Below are positions 23,012-31,217 of a stretch of DNA of 31,226 nucleotides, in pieces (position 1 is the stretch's first letter; every line of letters starts with the position of its first letter). The DNA comes from Clostridiales bacterium (GTDB lineage: Bacteria; Bacillota; Clostridia; Oscillospirales; Oscillospiraceae). The DNA is taken from positions 1,150 through 32,375 of the forward strand of contig JAHZEF010000004.1 in the NCBI GenBank assembly GCA_019422005.1. The letters are read 5' to 3'. The notes beneath the pieces are model-generated. The model made no database searches. It was not told the origin of the DNA and was given only the letters and a program-made list of their open reading frames with translations. A program made the position numbers and the translations under genes.

Positions 23012-24081
23012 ATCATTTTACAGCCATTCAGGCAGCCCTGGCGCCGGCAGGGCTGGACGCCGTGCTGCTGACCTGCCGCGCCAACCGTTTCTATGCTTCC
23101 GGCTTTGACTCCCATGGCACCGACGGCGCATGCCTGATCACACCGGACGCCGTCTGCTACTGGACGGACGGCCGCTACATCGAAGCGGCCCGAAACCAGA
23201 TTTCCGGCGCGGAGGTCTCCCTGGCCGACCGTCAGAACTCCTATGAGGCCCTGGCCGCCGCCGCGGTGAAACGCTTCGCCATCCGGCGGCTGGGCCTTGA
23301 CGACGAAGCCCTGACGCTCGCCGACTACCGCCGCTACCGGGAGGCGCTGCCGTGCGAACTGCTCCCGGCTTCCGCCGTGATGGCCCGGCTGCGCGCCGTC
23401 AAGGACGCGGCCGAGCTGGAGCGGATGATCCGCGCGCAGCGCATTGCGGAGGCGGCGCTGGTTGAAGTCCTCAACGATATCCGGCCCGGCGTCACGGAAA
23501 AATTCCTTGCCGCCCGTCTGACCTTCCTGATGCTCTGCGGCGGCGCGGAAAACGTGTCCTTTGATCCCATTGCCATCTCCGGCCCCAGGACCTCCATGCC
23601 TCACGGCGTGCCGTCGGACAAGCCTCTGGAGGCGGGGGATTTCGTCACCATGGATTTCGGCGCGCTGTACGGCGGGTACTGCTCCGATATGACACGGACC
23701 GTTGCGGTCGGACATGCCACCGACGAGATGCGCCGCGTCTATTCGCTGGTGCTGAACGCCCAGAAAGCCGGGATTGCCGCCGCAAAGGCCGGCGCTGCCG
23801 GCCGGGCGGTGGACCAGGCGGCCCGCGACGTCATCGCCGCCGGCGGATACGGCCCTTTCTTCAGCCACAGCTTCGGCCATGGCGTGGGCGTGGAAATCCA
23901 CGAGACGCCCAATGCCAGCCCCTCCAACACGCAGCCGCTGCCGGTCGGCGCGGTGATCTCCGCCGAACCGGGCATCTACATCCCCGGCCGGTTCGGCGTG
24001 CGGATTGAGGATGTGCTGGTATTGCGGGACGGCGGCTGCGAAAATATCACCCTTGCGGAAAAAGAGCTCATGGTCTTATAG
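23008..24081 (+). CDS. M24-family Xaa-Pro aminopeptidase/dipeptidase
   Basis: 357 aa. The N-terminal creatinase-like domain (about 1-130) is followed by the pita-bread catalytic domain. The five metal ligands are present: D216 (MDFGA), D227 (CSDMTRT), H291 (GHGVG), E320 (SAEPG) and E334 (RIED). The family cleaves bonds next to proline, complementing peptidase T in degrading proline-containing peptides. Aminopeptidase and dipeptidase (PepQ) forms cannot be told apart by eye. It is translationally coupled to pepT through a 4-bp overlap. Confidence 0.92.
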   Translation: MNHFTAIQAALAPAGLDAVLLTCRANRFYASGFDSHGTDGACLITPDAVCYWTDGRYIEAARNQISGAEVSLADRQNSYEALAAAAVKRFAIRRLGLDDEALTLADYRRYREALPCELLPASAVMARLRAVKDAAELERMIRAQRIAEAALVEVLNDIRPGVTEKFLAARLTFLMLCGGAENVSFDPIAISGPRTSMPHGVPSDKPLEAGDFVTMDFGALYGGYCSDMTRTVAVGHATDEMRRVYSLVLNAQKAGIAAAKAGAAGRAVDQAARDVIAAGGYGPFFSHSFGHGVGVEIHETPNASPSNTQPLPVGAVISAEPGIYIPGRFGVRIEDVLVLRDGGCENITLAEKELMVL

Positions 24082-24099
24082 AGGAAGGAGTACAAATCC

Positions 24100-24774
24100 A
24101 TGCGGATACTGGTTGCAGAGGACGAGCAGGATCTGAACCGATTGATCTGCCGCACCCTGGAACGGGCCGGATACGGCGTGGACGCCTGCGGCGACGGCGA
24201 GGCGGCGCTTGCATACCTGGACGGGGCGGATTATGACTGCATTGTCCTGGACATCATGATGCCGAAGCTGGACGGCCGCCAGGTGCTGCAGTCCCTGCGC
24301 AGCCGGGGCGCAGCGGTGCCGGTCATTCTCCTGACCGCGCTGGACAGCGTGCAGGACCGCGTCAGCGGTCTGGATCTGGGGGCGGACGACTATCTGGTCA
24401 AGCCCTTTGACCTGGACGAACTGCTGGCGCGCATCCGCGCCGTCACCCGGAAATACGGCGTACAGAAGACCAGCGTCTGTACCCTGGCGGACCTGGCTGT
24501 GGACACCGCAAGCCGCACTGTCACCCGGGCAGGCCGGAACATCCGGCTCTCCGCCAAGGAGTACGCCATTCTGGAATATCTGATCCGCAACCAGGGCATC
24601 GTGATTTCCCGGGCGCGCTTGGAGGATCATATCTGGAACTACGACTACGCCGGCGGCTCCAACGTGGTGGACGTTTATCTTGCCTATCGGCGGAAAAAAA
24701 TCGACAGCGGATTCGATCAAAAGCTGATCCACACCGTCCGCGGCGCGGGCTGGGTGCTGAGGGCGGATCCATGA
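24100..24774 (+). CDS. OmpR-family response regulator
   Basis: 224 aa. The receiver has E7/D8 of the acidic pocket, phospho-acceptor D51 in VLDIMMP, and K in LVKPFD. The winged-helix domain carries LSAKEYAILEYLIRNQGIVI and ends HTVRGAGWVL, typical of the OmpR/PhoB class. The ATG at 24100 has GGAAGGAG with a 9-nt spacer and follows the M24 gene by 18 bp, which suggests co-transcription with the peptidases. The regulated genes are unknown. The stop overlaps the kinase start as ATGA. Confidence 0.92.
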   Translation: MRILVAEDEQDLNRLICRTLERAGYGVDACGDGEAALAYLDGADYDCIVLDIMMPKLDGRQVLQSLRSRGAAVPVILLTALDSVQDRVSGLDLGADDYLVKPFDLDELLARIRAVTRKYGVQKTSVCTLADLAVDTASRTVTRAGRNIRLSAKEYAILEYLIRNQGIVISRARLEDHIWNYDYAGGSNVVDVYLAYRRKKIDSGFDQKLIHTVRGAGWVLRADP

Positions 24775-26150
24775 GGCGGCTTTCCGTCAAGGCGAGGCTC
24801 ACCCTCTGGATCACCCTGATGATGATGCTCCTGGTGGCTGCAGTGCTGGCGGTGCTGGTAACCGTCAGCAGCTCCGTGGTTACGGAAAGCGCCTATGACC
24901 AGCTGGAGTCCACTGTCCGCGCCAACCTGAACGGGATCTCCCACACCGGCGGCACACTGTCGTTCCAGGAGGGTTTTGCGTTTACAAAAAGCGGCGTATA
25001 CACGCTGGTCTACAGCCGCAGCGGCGCGCTGCTGGCAGGGCAGCCCCCCCTGTCGTTCCCGGAGAACGAGCCTTTTGAAAACGGCGTCATCCGCCCGGTT
25101 TCCGCCGACGGCACATATTATATTCTGGATTTCTGGCTTCCTTTCAGCTGGGACGACGGCGTCTGGGTGCGGGGCATGATGGAAGCGCCGGAGACCGCCG
25201 GCGTGCTGGACGGCCTGGCCGGCGTGGCGCTGCTGCTGCTGCCGCTGATGGTTGCAGTCAGCGGCCTGGGCTCCTATCTGCTGGCCCGCGCCACATTCCG
25301 TCCCATCAGCCGCATCATTGCCGCTGCGGAAGCGATCGGGGAAGGGCGCGACCTTTCCCGACGGATCGGCCTGCCGGCCGGCCACGATGAAATCAGCAGG
25401 CTGGCCGCGGCGTTTGACCGCATGTTCGCCCGTCTGGAGGCGGCCTTCGAAGCAGAACAGCGCTTTACCTCCGACGCCTCCCATGAGCTGCGCACCCCCA
25501 CCGCCGTGATCCTGGCCCAGTGCAGGGAGGCCCGCAATCATGCGCAGACAACCGGGCAATACGCCCAGGCCGTCGATGTGATCGAGCGGCAGGCCGGAAA
25601 GATGTCCGTGCTGATCGGCCAGCTGCTGCAGATGACCCGGTTGGAGCAGGGCACCCTTCCGGCCGCCATGGAGGAAGCCGATCTGAGCGAGCTGGTGGAC
25701 GTCATCTGCCGGGAGCAGCCGCAGCTTCCCCACGGGATCACCCTGACCGCCGAGTTCCAGCCGGAACTGCGCGCCTGCTTCGACGTGACGCTGATGAGCC
25801 GTCTGCTGCAGAACCTTCTGGACAATGCCGCGCGTTACGGCCGGCCGGACGGCCACATTTGGGTTTCGCTGCGTCAGGAGGGGGCGGACGCCGTGCTCTG
25901 CGTCCGCGACGACGGCATAGGGATCTCCGCCGATCAGCTTCCGCGGATCTGGCAGCGGTTTTATCAGGTGGATCCCGCCCGCAGCGGTCAGAACGGCAGC
26001 GGGCTGGGGCTGACCATGGTGCAGCAGATTGCCGCGCTGCACGGCGGTTCCGTCACCGTGGAGAGCCGGCCGGGCGAAGGCAGCTGCTTCACGCTGCGCT
26101 TTCCCGTCAGCCGCGCGCCGGACGGCGCCGCCCCCCCGGGGCGCCTCTGA
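24771..26150 (+). CDS. transmembrane sensor histidine kinase
   Basis: 459 aa. A first membrane helix (about 10-33) and a second (about 148-171) enclose an extracellular sensor domain of about 115 residues. A HAMP linker follows (FRPISRIIAAAEAIGEG). The H-box is SDASHELRTPTAV with H238. The N-box is LLQNLLDNAARYGR, and the G-boxes are RDDGIGI and GSGLGLTMV. All are intact. The last 15 residues are Pro/Gly-rich and variable. It is coupled to the upstream regulator and is the last gene of the operon. The signal is unknown. The sensor shape differs clearly from the loop-less BceS-type kinase at 17824. Confidence 0.92.
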   Translation: MRRLSVKARLTLWITLMMMLLVAAVLAVLVTVSSSVVTESAYDQLESTVRANLNGISHTGGTLSFQEGFAFTKSGVYTLVYSRSGALLAGQPPLSFPENEPFENGVIRPVSADGTYYILDFWLPFSWDDGVWVRGMMEAPETAGVLDGLAGVALLLLPLMVAVSGLGSYLLARATFRPISRIIAAAEAIGEGRDLSRRIGLPAGHDEISRLAAAFDRMFARLEAAFEAEQRFTSDASHELRTPTAVILAQCREARNHAQTTGQYAQAVDVIERQAGKMSVLIGQLLQMTRLEQGTLPAAMEEADLSELVDVICREQPQLPHGITLTAEFQPELRACFDVTLMSRLLQNLLDNAARYGRPDGHIWVSLRQEGADAVLCVRDDGIGISADQLPRIWQRFYQVDPARSGQNGSGLGLTMVQQIAALHGGSVTVESRPGEGSCFTLRFPVSRAPDGAAPPGRL

Positions 26151-26259
26151 TGTGCCGCCGCCGTCATCACCGCCTCCGCCAACAGGTTCAGTCCCAGCAG
26201 CAGGGGCCGGCGGCGCCGGCCATCACCTGCCATAACCAATAATCTCCAGGCTCAAACGG

Positions 26260-26287
26260 GAAGGGGCGGCAAAACTGCCGCCCCTTC
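26260..26287. terminator. hairpin between converging kinase and surface-protein genes
   Basis: A perfect 12-bp stem (26260-26271 with 26276-26287, 4-nt loop), starting 3 bp after the stop of the minus-strand surface gene. T tracts are short on both sides, so termination strength is uncertain. The 110 bp from 26151 to 26259 hold no gene. Confidence 0.65.
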
Positions 26288-26289
26288 GG

Positions 26290-29200
26290 TTATTGTGACA
26301 CTGCGCCGTACTGCTCGCAAAACCGCTGGAGCATGGCCGCGGCCTGCGCCCGTACAGCGGTGCCCTGCGGGTACAGGGCGGTGGGGCTGGCGCCGTTGAC
26401 GATCCCCTCCGCCACGGCCCAGTCCATAGCCGCCAGCGCGTAGCCGGAGATCTGCTCATAGTCCGCATACTCCCGGATGGCCATGCCGCCCTGTGTGGTA
26501 TCGTATCCTTTATGCCGGACGCAGCGGTAGAGGATGGCCGCGAACTGCTCCCGGGTGACGGCGTCATCGGGGCCGAACCTGCCGTTTCCATAGCCGCTTA
26601 CAATCCCCTCGCTGGCCGCCCAGCAGACAGCTTCACCGTAATAAGCGGTGGAGGACACGTCCTCAAAGCCCATGAGGTAATCCGACACGGGACAATCCTC
26701 CATGCGCCACAGGATGGTGACGAGCTGTGCACGGGTCATCGTGCCTTCAGGCGCGAAACGTCTATCGTCCACACCATTCATGAGTCTGTTTGCCAGGCAG
26801 GAATGGACGCCGTCGTGATACCATGCGCCCCTGTTCAGATCGTCAAAGTCGTACATGGGGCAACGCGCATCCCTCGGGCAGTCCGACACGGAATCCGTCT
26901 GTACAAAAACCGCTGTGACGGTCACTGGACCGCCCGGCATGGTGAACGTAAACTTCCCGCTGCCCTGATCGCTCAGGCCGATCCCGTTCCCCCGGCTGTC
27001 GGCGACGCTCAGGCTGTCCAGCTCATAGCCCTTGTCCGGGGTAACGGTGAGGGTTACGGCAGTGCCCCGGCCGGCAGAGGCGCGGTTGCTCTCCACCGTG
27101 CCGTGGGCGCTGGCCTCTACTGTGACGCGGTAAACAGAAGTCCCTCCACCGCCGCCTTTGGAGATTTCCGTAAAGCTGGCGGTCACCACGACGCTTTCGG
27201 CAGGCATGGTAAAGGTGGTCTGAGCCGACGTCGCATCGGCAAAGCTCCCCGCCGGGGCACTCCAACCGGCAAACTGATAGCCGGGCTTAGTACCAGCGTC
27301 GACAGCTACCTGTTGGCCAGCCTCGTAAGTGCCGGCACCAGTGTCCTCTGCTTCGCCGCCTTCGACAGTGAGGGTATAAAACGGCGGGACGACCTCGAGC
27401 CTGCCATCCTGATCCAATCGGAACTGGCCGCCCTGTCCGTTGACCTCATCCACAAAGCCCTGGGTGTGCAGTTCCGCAGCAGCCTTTCCGGTACTGCCTT
27501 CGGTAACAGCATCCGGGATCGTCCCCACACTGGTGATGGCGATGTCGTAGTAGTTATTGCTGAAAGAGCCATTGCTGTTATACGCTGCAATGGCATGGGC
27601 CGTGGCGCCGCTCACATGGCCCAGGGAAACGCAGGCCTCGATTCCGGACGAACCGGAAACAGCGGCGGCAATGCCCGCCGCATAGCCGCTGGCGGCGCCC
27701 GATGTCACTGCGCCGTTGTTCAGGCAGCTGATTACGGCGCCGGGATCCTGGCCGGAACTGGTGCTTACCGAAGCGGCGATTCCCGCAGCATGGTACGCCA
27801 TGGCAGACACATCCCCGTTGTTGGTGCAGCGGGAGACCGTACTGGACAACAGTTGCCCGCAGACGCCGCCGACTGTGCGGTTCACGCTCCCCTCTGCGCT
27901 GAGGGTAATATCCCCCTCGTTGACGCAATCAGAGATTGTTGCCCCCTTCTGAGCCGTACCAGCGATGCCGCCGGCATAGAGATAGCCGTTTGTCCCCGGG
28001 ATGGTGATACCCCCGCGGTTGACGCAGCTGACCAGGTCGCTGCCCACTGCCGCGCCGGTAATGCCGCCCCAGAATCCAAAGGCGCTGCCGGTGATGGCGG
28101 TGTCAGAGGCACAGTTCTCAATCCGGCTGTAATCGGCCTCTCCCGCGATGCCGCCGACGATCATGCCCAAGGTTGCCCCCTCGGCGCAAGTCACGGAAAA
28201 CTCCGCCGTGCAGCCAATGATCTCACAGGAAACGGCCAGGCCGATAATCCCGCCGATGGATTTTTGAGTGGTCGAAACCGCGTTATGGAGCGTCCCGGTC
28301 ACGTGGACATCCCGTATGGTGGTGTTGGCAGCAGCGCCGAACAGGCCCAGATAGTCGCCCTTCTGCGCGTCCAGCGTGAGATTGCGGATGGTGCAGCCGT
28401 TGCCGTCAAAGACGCCTTCAAAATAGTACTCGCCCTGGTCGCCGATCGGCGTCCAGTCCAGTCCCGACATGTCGATGTCGGCGGTCAGTTCCACCAGCAT
28501 ATCAGAGGTATCCTCATATCTGCCGCTGTTGACGGCTGCGGCAAAGGCCATCAGTTCCTCCGCATTGGAAATCTGAAGGTTCTCCGGAGAGGCCTCGTTC
28601 CGGCTCACCGTCAGCGTGTAAGTCTTTGCGGTAGCCCCATCCGGGGCGGTGACGGTAATGGCAATGGCATTCTCCCCCATGTCCAGGGTGAGCTCCGTCA
28701 TGTGGCCGGCTCCTGCGGCGACCGGCGTTCCATTCACCGTGACGGCAACCGCTGCGCCGCTTTCCGAGGGAATCGCCGTCAGCGTCACCGAGCTGACAGT
28801 GTGGTCTACTGCGGCGGTGTATTCCCCTGTCAGGTTGCCGAACGCAGGCTGCAGCAGGATCCCGGTTTCACCGCCGGCATCGCAGCTGAGGGCGAGGTGG
28901 TAGAGATAGGCGTCTGTGTCGGCAGCAGCGGGCATCGCTCCGCCTGTCTGGAGGGGCTTGTTGTTCACATTCACCTCAATGCCGCTCTGGTTGGTGACGG
29001 TGCCAGCCGTGGCCTGCACATCGGTTACCAGGAATGCCTGATACATGGCCGTGGTGAACTGCAGCTCCCTGCCGTTCGCTTTCAGGCCGTTTTCCAGCAG
29101 GGTCACGTCCTGATCCACGCCGGTGAGGATGATCTGCGTGTTGTTTTCATAAGGGTCTGCATTGTAAAATGCGTTCAAAAAAGCAGCAGGGTCAACCCCC

Positions 29201-30009
29201 TCTTCCAGGAGCGTGCCCAGAGAAACGGTCAAGCGGGTGATATTTGCGCCATACAGGATGCTGCTGCCTGTGCTCTCCACCGTGTCGGGCAGGGTGAATT
29301 CCGTCAGCTTTGTGCTTTGGAAGGCGCTTGAGCCGATCTGTTTCACGTTCGGCATAGACAGCTCGCTTAAGGCAGTGCAGCCGGCGAAGGCGCTTTGGCC
29401 CACGGTCTCCACATTGGGCAGGTTCGCGATCTCAACGCCGCTCATATAAAACATGCTTTCGCCCACAACCGTTCCGTTGACCGTCACCTGGGTCAGATCC
29501 TTACACCGCTCAAAGGCGCTGCCGCCGATGGTGGTGACGCCGGCCGGAACCGTCACGCTGGTCAGGGCGCTGCTGTAAAATGCATTCTCCCCAATGGAAA
29601 GCAGTTGGCTTTCACCATCAAATACCAATCCCGTCAGGCTGCCCGTTCCAAAAAATGCGCCGTCTCCAATGGCGGTGACGCTGGCCGGTATGGTTACCTG
29701 AGTCAGACCGGTGTATCCAAAAGCGCTGTTGCCTATGGCTGTCAGCGTGCTGGGCAGGGTTATCGCTTTCAGGCTGGAATTCTTCCAAAAGGCATTATTG
29801 CCGATCCCGGTCACCCCCTCCGGAATGGCCAGATCCGCGGCGGTGCCTTCATACTTTGTCACCACAGTCCCCTCAATCGTCATTCCTTCAGGAATCCCGG
29901 CAATCGATCCGTCCGGCTCCGCCGCCTGCGCCGCGCCCGGCAGCAGGGACAGGCACAGAGCCAGGGAGAGGAACAGCGCACCCAGGCGCATGGGGAAGTT
30001 TTGTTTCAT
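26290..30009 (-). CDS. large secreted SLH surface protein with BspA-type leucine-rich repeats
   Basis: 1,239 aa. A signal peptide (residues 1-29) ends AAQA before AEP. About 40-255 is a run of BspA-type leucine-rich repeats (units such as GIGNNAFWKNSSLKAITLP). About 385-465 resembles a cadherin-like beta-sandwich. About 490-800 contains GLUG-type repeats (YAGGIAGTA, VGGVCGQL). Two InlB-B-like repeats follow (about 850-1015), each ending in a TFTMP or TVTAVF-type motif. Residues about 1043-1239 are three S-layer homology domains that hold the protein on the cell wall. BspA and GLUG proteins in relatives bind host or microbial surfaces, so adhesion is likely. The ATG at 30009 has AAAGGAGG with a 7-nt spacer. 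The invertible repeat lies directly upstream of that site, so expression is probably phase-variable. Confidence 0.92.
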   Translation of the reverse strand: MKQNFPMRLGALFLSLALCLSLLPGAAQAAEPDGSIAGIPEGMTIEGTVVTKYEGTAADLAIPEGVTGIGNNAFWKNSSLKAITLPSTLTAIGNSAFGYTGLTQVTIPASVTAIGDGAFFGTGSLTGLVFDGESQLLSIGENAFYSSALTSVTVPAGVTTIGGSAFERCKDLTQVTVNGTVVGESMFYMSGVEIANLPNVETVGQSAFAGCTALSELSMPNVKQIGSSAFQSTKLTEFTLPDTVESTGSSILYGANITRLTVSLGTLLEEGVDPAAFLNAFYNADPYENNTQIILTGVDQDVTLLENGLKANGRELQFTTAMYQAFLVTDVQATAGTVTNQSGIEVNVNNKPLQTGGAMPAAADTDAYLYHLALSCDAGGETGILLQPAFGNLTGEYTAAVDHTVSSVTLTAIPSESGAAVAVTVNGTPVAAGAGHMTELTLDMGENAIAITVTAPDGATAKTYTLTVSRNEASPENLQISNAEELMAFAAAVNSGRYEDTSDMLVELTADIDMSGLDWTPIGDQGEYYFEGVFDGNGCTIRNLTLDAQKGDYLGLFGAAANTTIRDVHVTGTLHNAVSTTQKSIGGIIGLAVSCEIIGCTAEFSVTCAEGATLGMIVGGIAGEADYSRIENCASDTAITGSAFGFWGGITGAAVGSDLVSCVNRGGITIPGTNGYLYAGGIAGTAQKGATISDCVNEGDITLSAEGSVNRTVGGVCGQLLSSTVSRCTNNGDVSAMAYHAAGIAASVSTSSGQDPGAVISCLNNGAVTSGAASGYAAGIAAAVSGSSGIEACVSLGHVSGATAHAIAAYNSNGSFSNNYYDIAITSVGTIPDAVTEGSTGKAAAELHTQGFVDEVNGQGGQFRLDQDGRLEVVPPFYTLTVEGGEAEDTGAGTYEAGQQVAVDAGTKPGYQFAGWSAPAGSFADATSAQTTFTMPAESVVVTASFTEISKGGGGGTSVYRVTVEASAHGTVESNRASAGRGTAVTLTVTPDKGYELDSLSVADSRGNGIGLSDQGSGKFTFTMPGGPVTVTAVFVQTDSVSDCPRDARCPMYDFDDLNRGAWYHDGVHSCLANRLMNGVDDRRFAPEGTMTRAQLVTILWRMEDCPVSDYLMGFEDVSSTAYYGEAVCWAASEGIVSGYGNGRFGPDDAVTREQFAAILYRCVRHKGYDTTQGGMAIREYADYEQISGYALAAMDWAVAEGIVNGASPTALYPQGTAVRAQAAAMLQRFCEQYGAVSQ

Positions 30010-30024
30010 GGGACAGCCTCCTTT

Positions 30025-30047
30025 TGACCACATAGTTCTCATTCTGT
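30025..30047 (+). repeat. left inverted repeat of the invertible switch
   Basis: 23 bp, the exact reverse complement of 30313-30335. Continuing inward, 30049-30050 also match with one mismatch at 30048. It lies in the leader of the surface gene, next to its ribosome binding site. Confidence 0.9.
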
Positions 30048-30083
30048 TGTAGTTTTGGTGTTTTACAAGCCTTTTCATAATAA

Positions 30084-30112
30084 ATTATACATAAAGGCCG
30101 CCTGTTTTGCAA
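30084..30112 (-). promoter_or_regulatory. promoter facing the surface-protein gene (ON orientation)
   Basis: TTGCAA (30107-30112), a 17-bp spacer and TATAAT (30084-30089), reading left. The roughly 70-nt leader crosses the left repeat and reaches the ribosome binding site without a hairpin in between. Confidence 0.8.
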
Positions 30113-30202
30113 GTTGTTTGCTGAAAAACGGGCGTGAAAACAGGACGGGACAGGCTGGATTTTTTGCCCCGTCTGGTTCGTCATGCACATTTGGGAAAAG
30201 CC

Positions 30203-30232
30203 TTGTTATTTCCCGTCGAAATCAGGTATAAT
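30203..30232 (+). promoter_or_regulatory. opposite-facing promoter inside the invertible segment
   Basis: TTGTTA (30203-30208), an 18-bp spacer and TATAAT (30227-30232), reading right. Its transcript would run about 60 nt to the terminator ending at 30300. Confidence 0.75.
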
Positions 30233-30262
30233 GGCTGCACAGGAATAACCGAATCCCACTAC

Positions 30263-30300
30263 CGGCTGCAACAGAGCGGGAGCCTGTTGCGGCCGTTTTT
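30263..30300 (+). terminator. orientation-specific intrinsic terminator inside the switch
   Basis: A 12-bp stem (30263-30274 with 30284-30295, one G-T wobble) with a 9-nt loop and five T (30296-30300). It works rightward in the present orientation and would face the surface gene after inversion. Confidence 0.88.
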
Positions 30301-30312
30301 GCGTCCTCCACC

Positions 30313-30335
30313 ACAGAATGAGAACTATGTGGTCA
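30313..30335 (-). repeat. right inverted repeat of the invertible switch
   Basis: 23 bp, the exact reverse complement of 30025-30047. It overlaps the last three codons and stop (TAG, 30325-30327) of the recombinase gene. Inversion regenerates the same sequence, so the gene end is preserved in both states. Confidence 0.9.
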
Positions 30336-31179
30336 GGACAAGGCCCATGCGCTCCACCTGCCGGGCGTGGATGCGGCCGCTCTCGGCGGTGTAGATGCGG
30401 GTGGTGTCGACCGAGGAATGGCCCAGAATGTCGGCCAGGCGGGAGAGGTCTTTTTCCAGCGTGTAGTAGGTGCGGGCGAAAAGATGGCGCAGGTTGTGGG
30501 GAAAGACCTTGCCCGGTTCCACCCCGGCGCTCCCGCACAGGGCTTTCATGTCCCGCCAGATGTTGGAACGGTCTAACGGCTTGCCCGTCCGGGTGGTGAA
30601 CACCGCCCCGGCGGTCTTTTTTTGCGCCCGGATATATTTCTGCAACAGCCGCCGCAGCTTGTCGGGCAGGAATACAGCCCGGCGCTTCCCCTTGTTGCAG
30701 ACCTCCGCCCGGCCGGAGCGGACGGCCTCCACGGTGATAAACTGCAGTTCAGAAACACGGATGCCCGTGGCGCATATCGTCTGGAGGACGAGGGCAAGGC
30801 GTTCATTCTCCCGCCGCTCCGCCGCCCGGACAAGGCGGGCGTACTCGGCGCGGGTCAGCTCCTTCCCCTCATCACAGAACGGGGACTTCTGGATCTTCAG
30901 CAGCTTCACCGTCAGGTCCCTCCAGCCCAGAAAGGCGAAAAAGCCGTTGACGGCGGCCAGCATGGAGTTGACGGTGGACGGGGCATGGGCGGCGGTTAAA
31001 TCCTGCTTCCACGCGATCAGCGCGGCTTTTGTAACCGGCTGGCCGTCCAGATACTCCAGCAGGGCGGCGAGGTCGTGGACGTACTTCCGGACGGTGGCCG
31101 GGGCCCGCTCCAGCTCCCGCAGCCGCAGGGCGTAGCGGTCAATTTGTTCCGCCGTGATGTGGCAGGGTCTCTTGCGCAT
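30325..31179 (-). CDS. tyrosine recombinase, probable invertase of the adjacent switch
   Basis: 284 aa. The N-terminal SAM-like core-binding domain (about 1-100) precedes the catalytic domain. Catalytic residues are visible: Arg in TGIRVSEL, Lys in CNKGKRR, H-x-x-R in HNLRHLF, His in LGHSSVDTT, and the nucleophilic Tyr in RIYT near the end. The length fits Xer-like recombinases. No tRNA, excisionase or phage gene is near, and its stop lies inside one repeat of the invertible segment, so site-specific inversion is more likely than integration. The ATG at 31179 has AAGGAGG with an 8-nt spacer. RecV-like enzymes of this type drive phase variation in Clostridioides. Confidence 0.9.
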   Translation of the reverse strand: MRKRPCHITAEQIDRYALRLRELERAPATVRKYVHDLAALLEYLDGQPVTKAALIAWKQDLTAAHAPSTVNSMLAAVNGFFAFLGWRDLTVKLLKIQKSPFCDEGKELTRAEYARLVRAAERRENERLALVLQTICATGIRVSELQFITVEAVRSGRAEVCNKGKRRAVFLPDKLRRLLQKYIRAQKKTAGAVFTTRTGKPLDRSNIWRDMKALCGSAGVEPGKVFPHNLRHLFARTYYTLEKDLSRLADILGHSSVDTTRIYTAESGRIHARQVERMGLVLTT

Positions 31180-31211
31180 AACGGTTGCCTCCTTGGTGTG
31201 AGATACCGTTT

Positions 31212-31217
31212 ATTGTA
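31212..31217 (-). promoter_or_regulatory. possible -10 element of the recombinase promoter
   Basis: TACAAT reading left, 33 nt upstream of the recombinase ATG. The -35 would fall beyond the window edge, so the call is tentative. Confidence 0.4.

Larger units (their letters stand above)
30048..30312. other. 265-bp putative invertible DNA segment (phase-variation switch)
   Basis: The segment lies between perfect 23-bp inverted repeats and next to a tyrosine recombinase gene. It contains no gene. It holds a promoter facing the surface gene (30084-30112), an opposite promoter (30203-30232) and an intrinsic terminator downstream of the latter (30263-30300). In the sequenced orientation the surface gene has an unobstructed promoter (ON). 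After inversion the terminator would stand between the remaining promoter and the gene (OFF). The layout resembles known recombinase-controlled promoter switches of gut Firmicutes and Bacteroides. Inversion itself is inferred. Confidence 0.85.

Noticed and set aside
26512..29331. Plus-strand open frame of 939 codons opposite the surface protein
   Set aside because: Antisense to a protein with signal peptide, repeats and SLH domains. Its translation shows no recognisable fold or leader.
30325..31179. Recombinase as the integrase of a prophage or integrative element
   Set aside because: No tRNA, attachment-site direct repeat, excisionase or phage/conjugation gene is visible. The adjacent inverted repeats explain the enzyme better, although the region right of the window is unseen.
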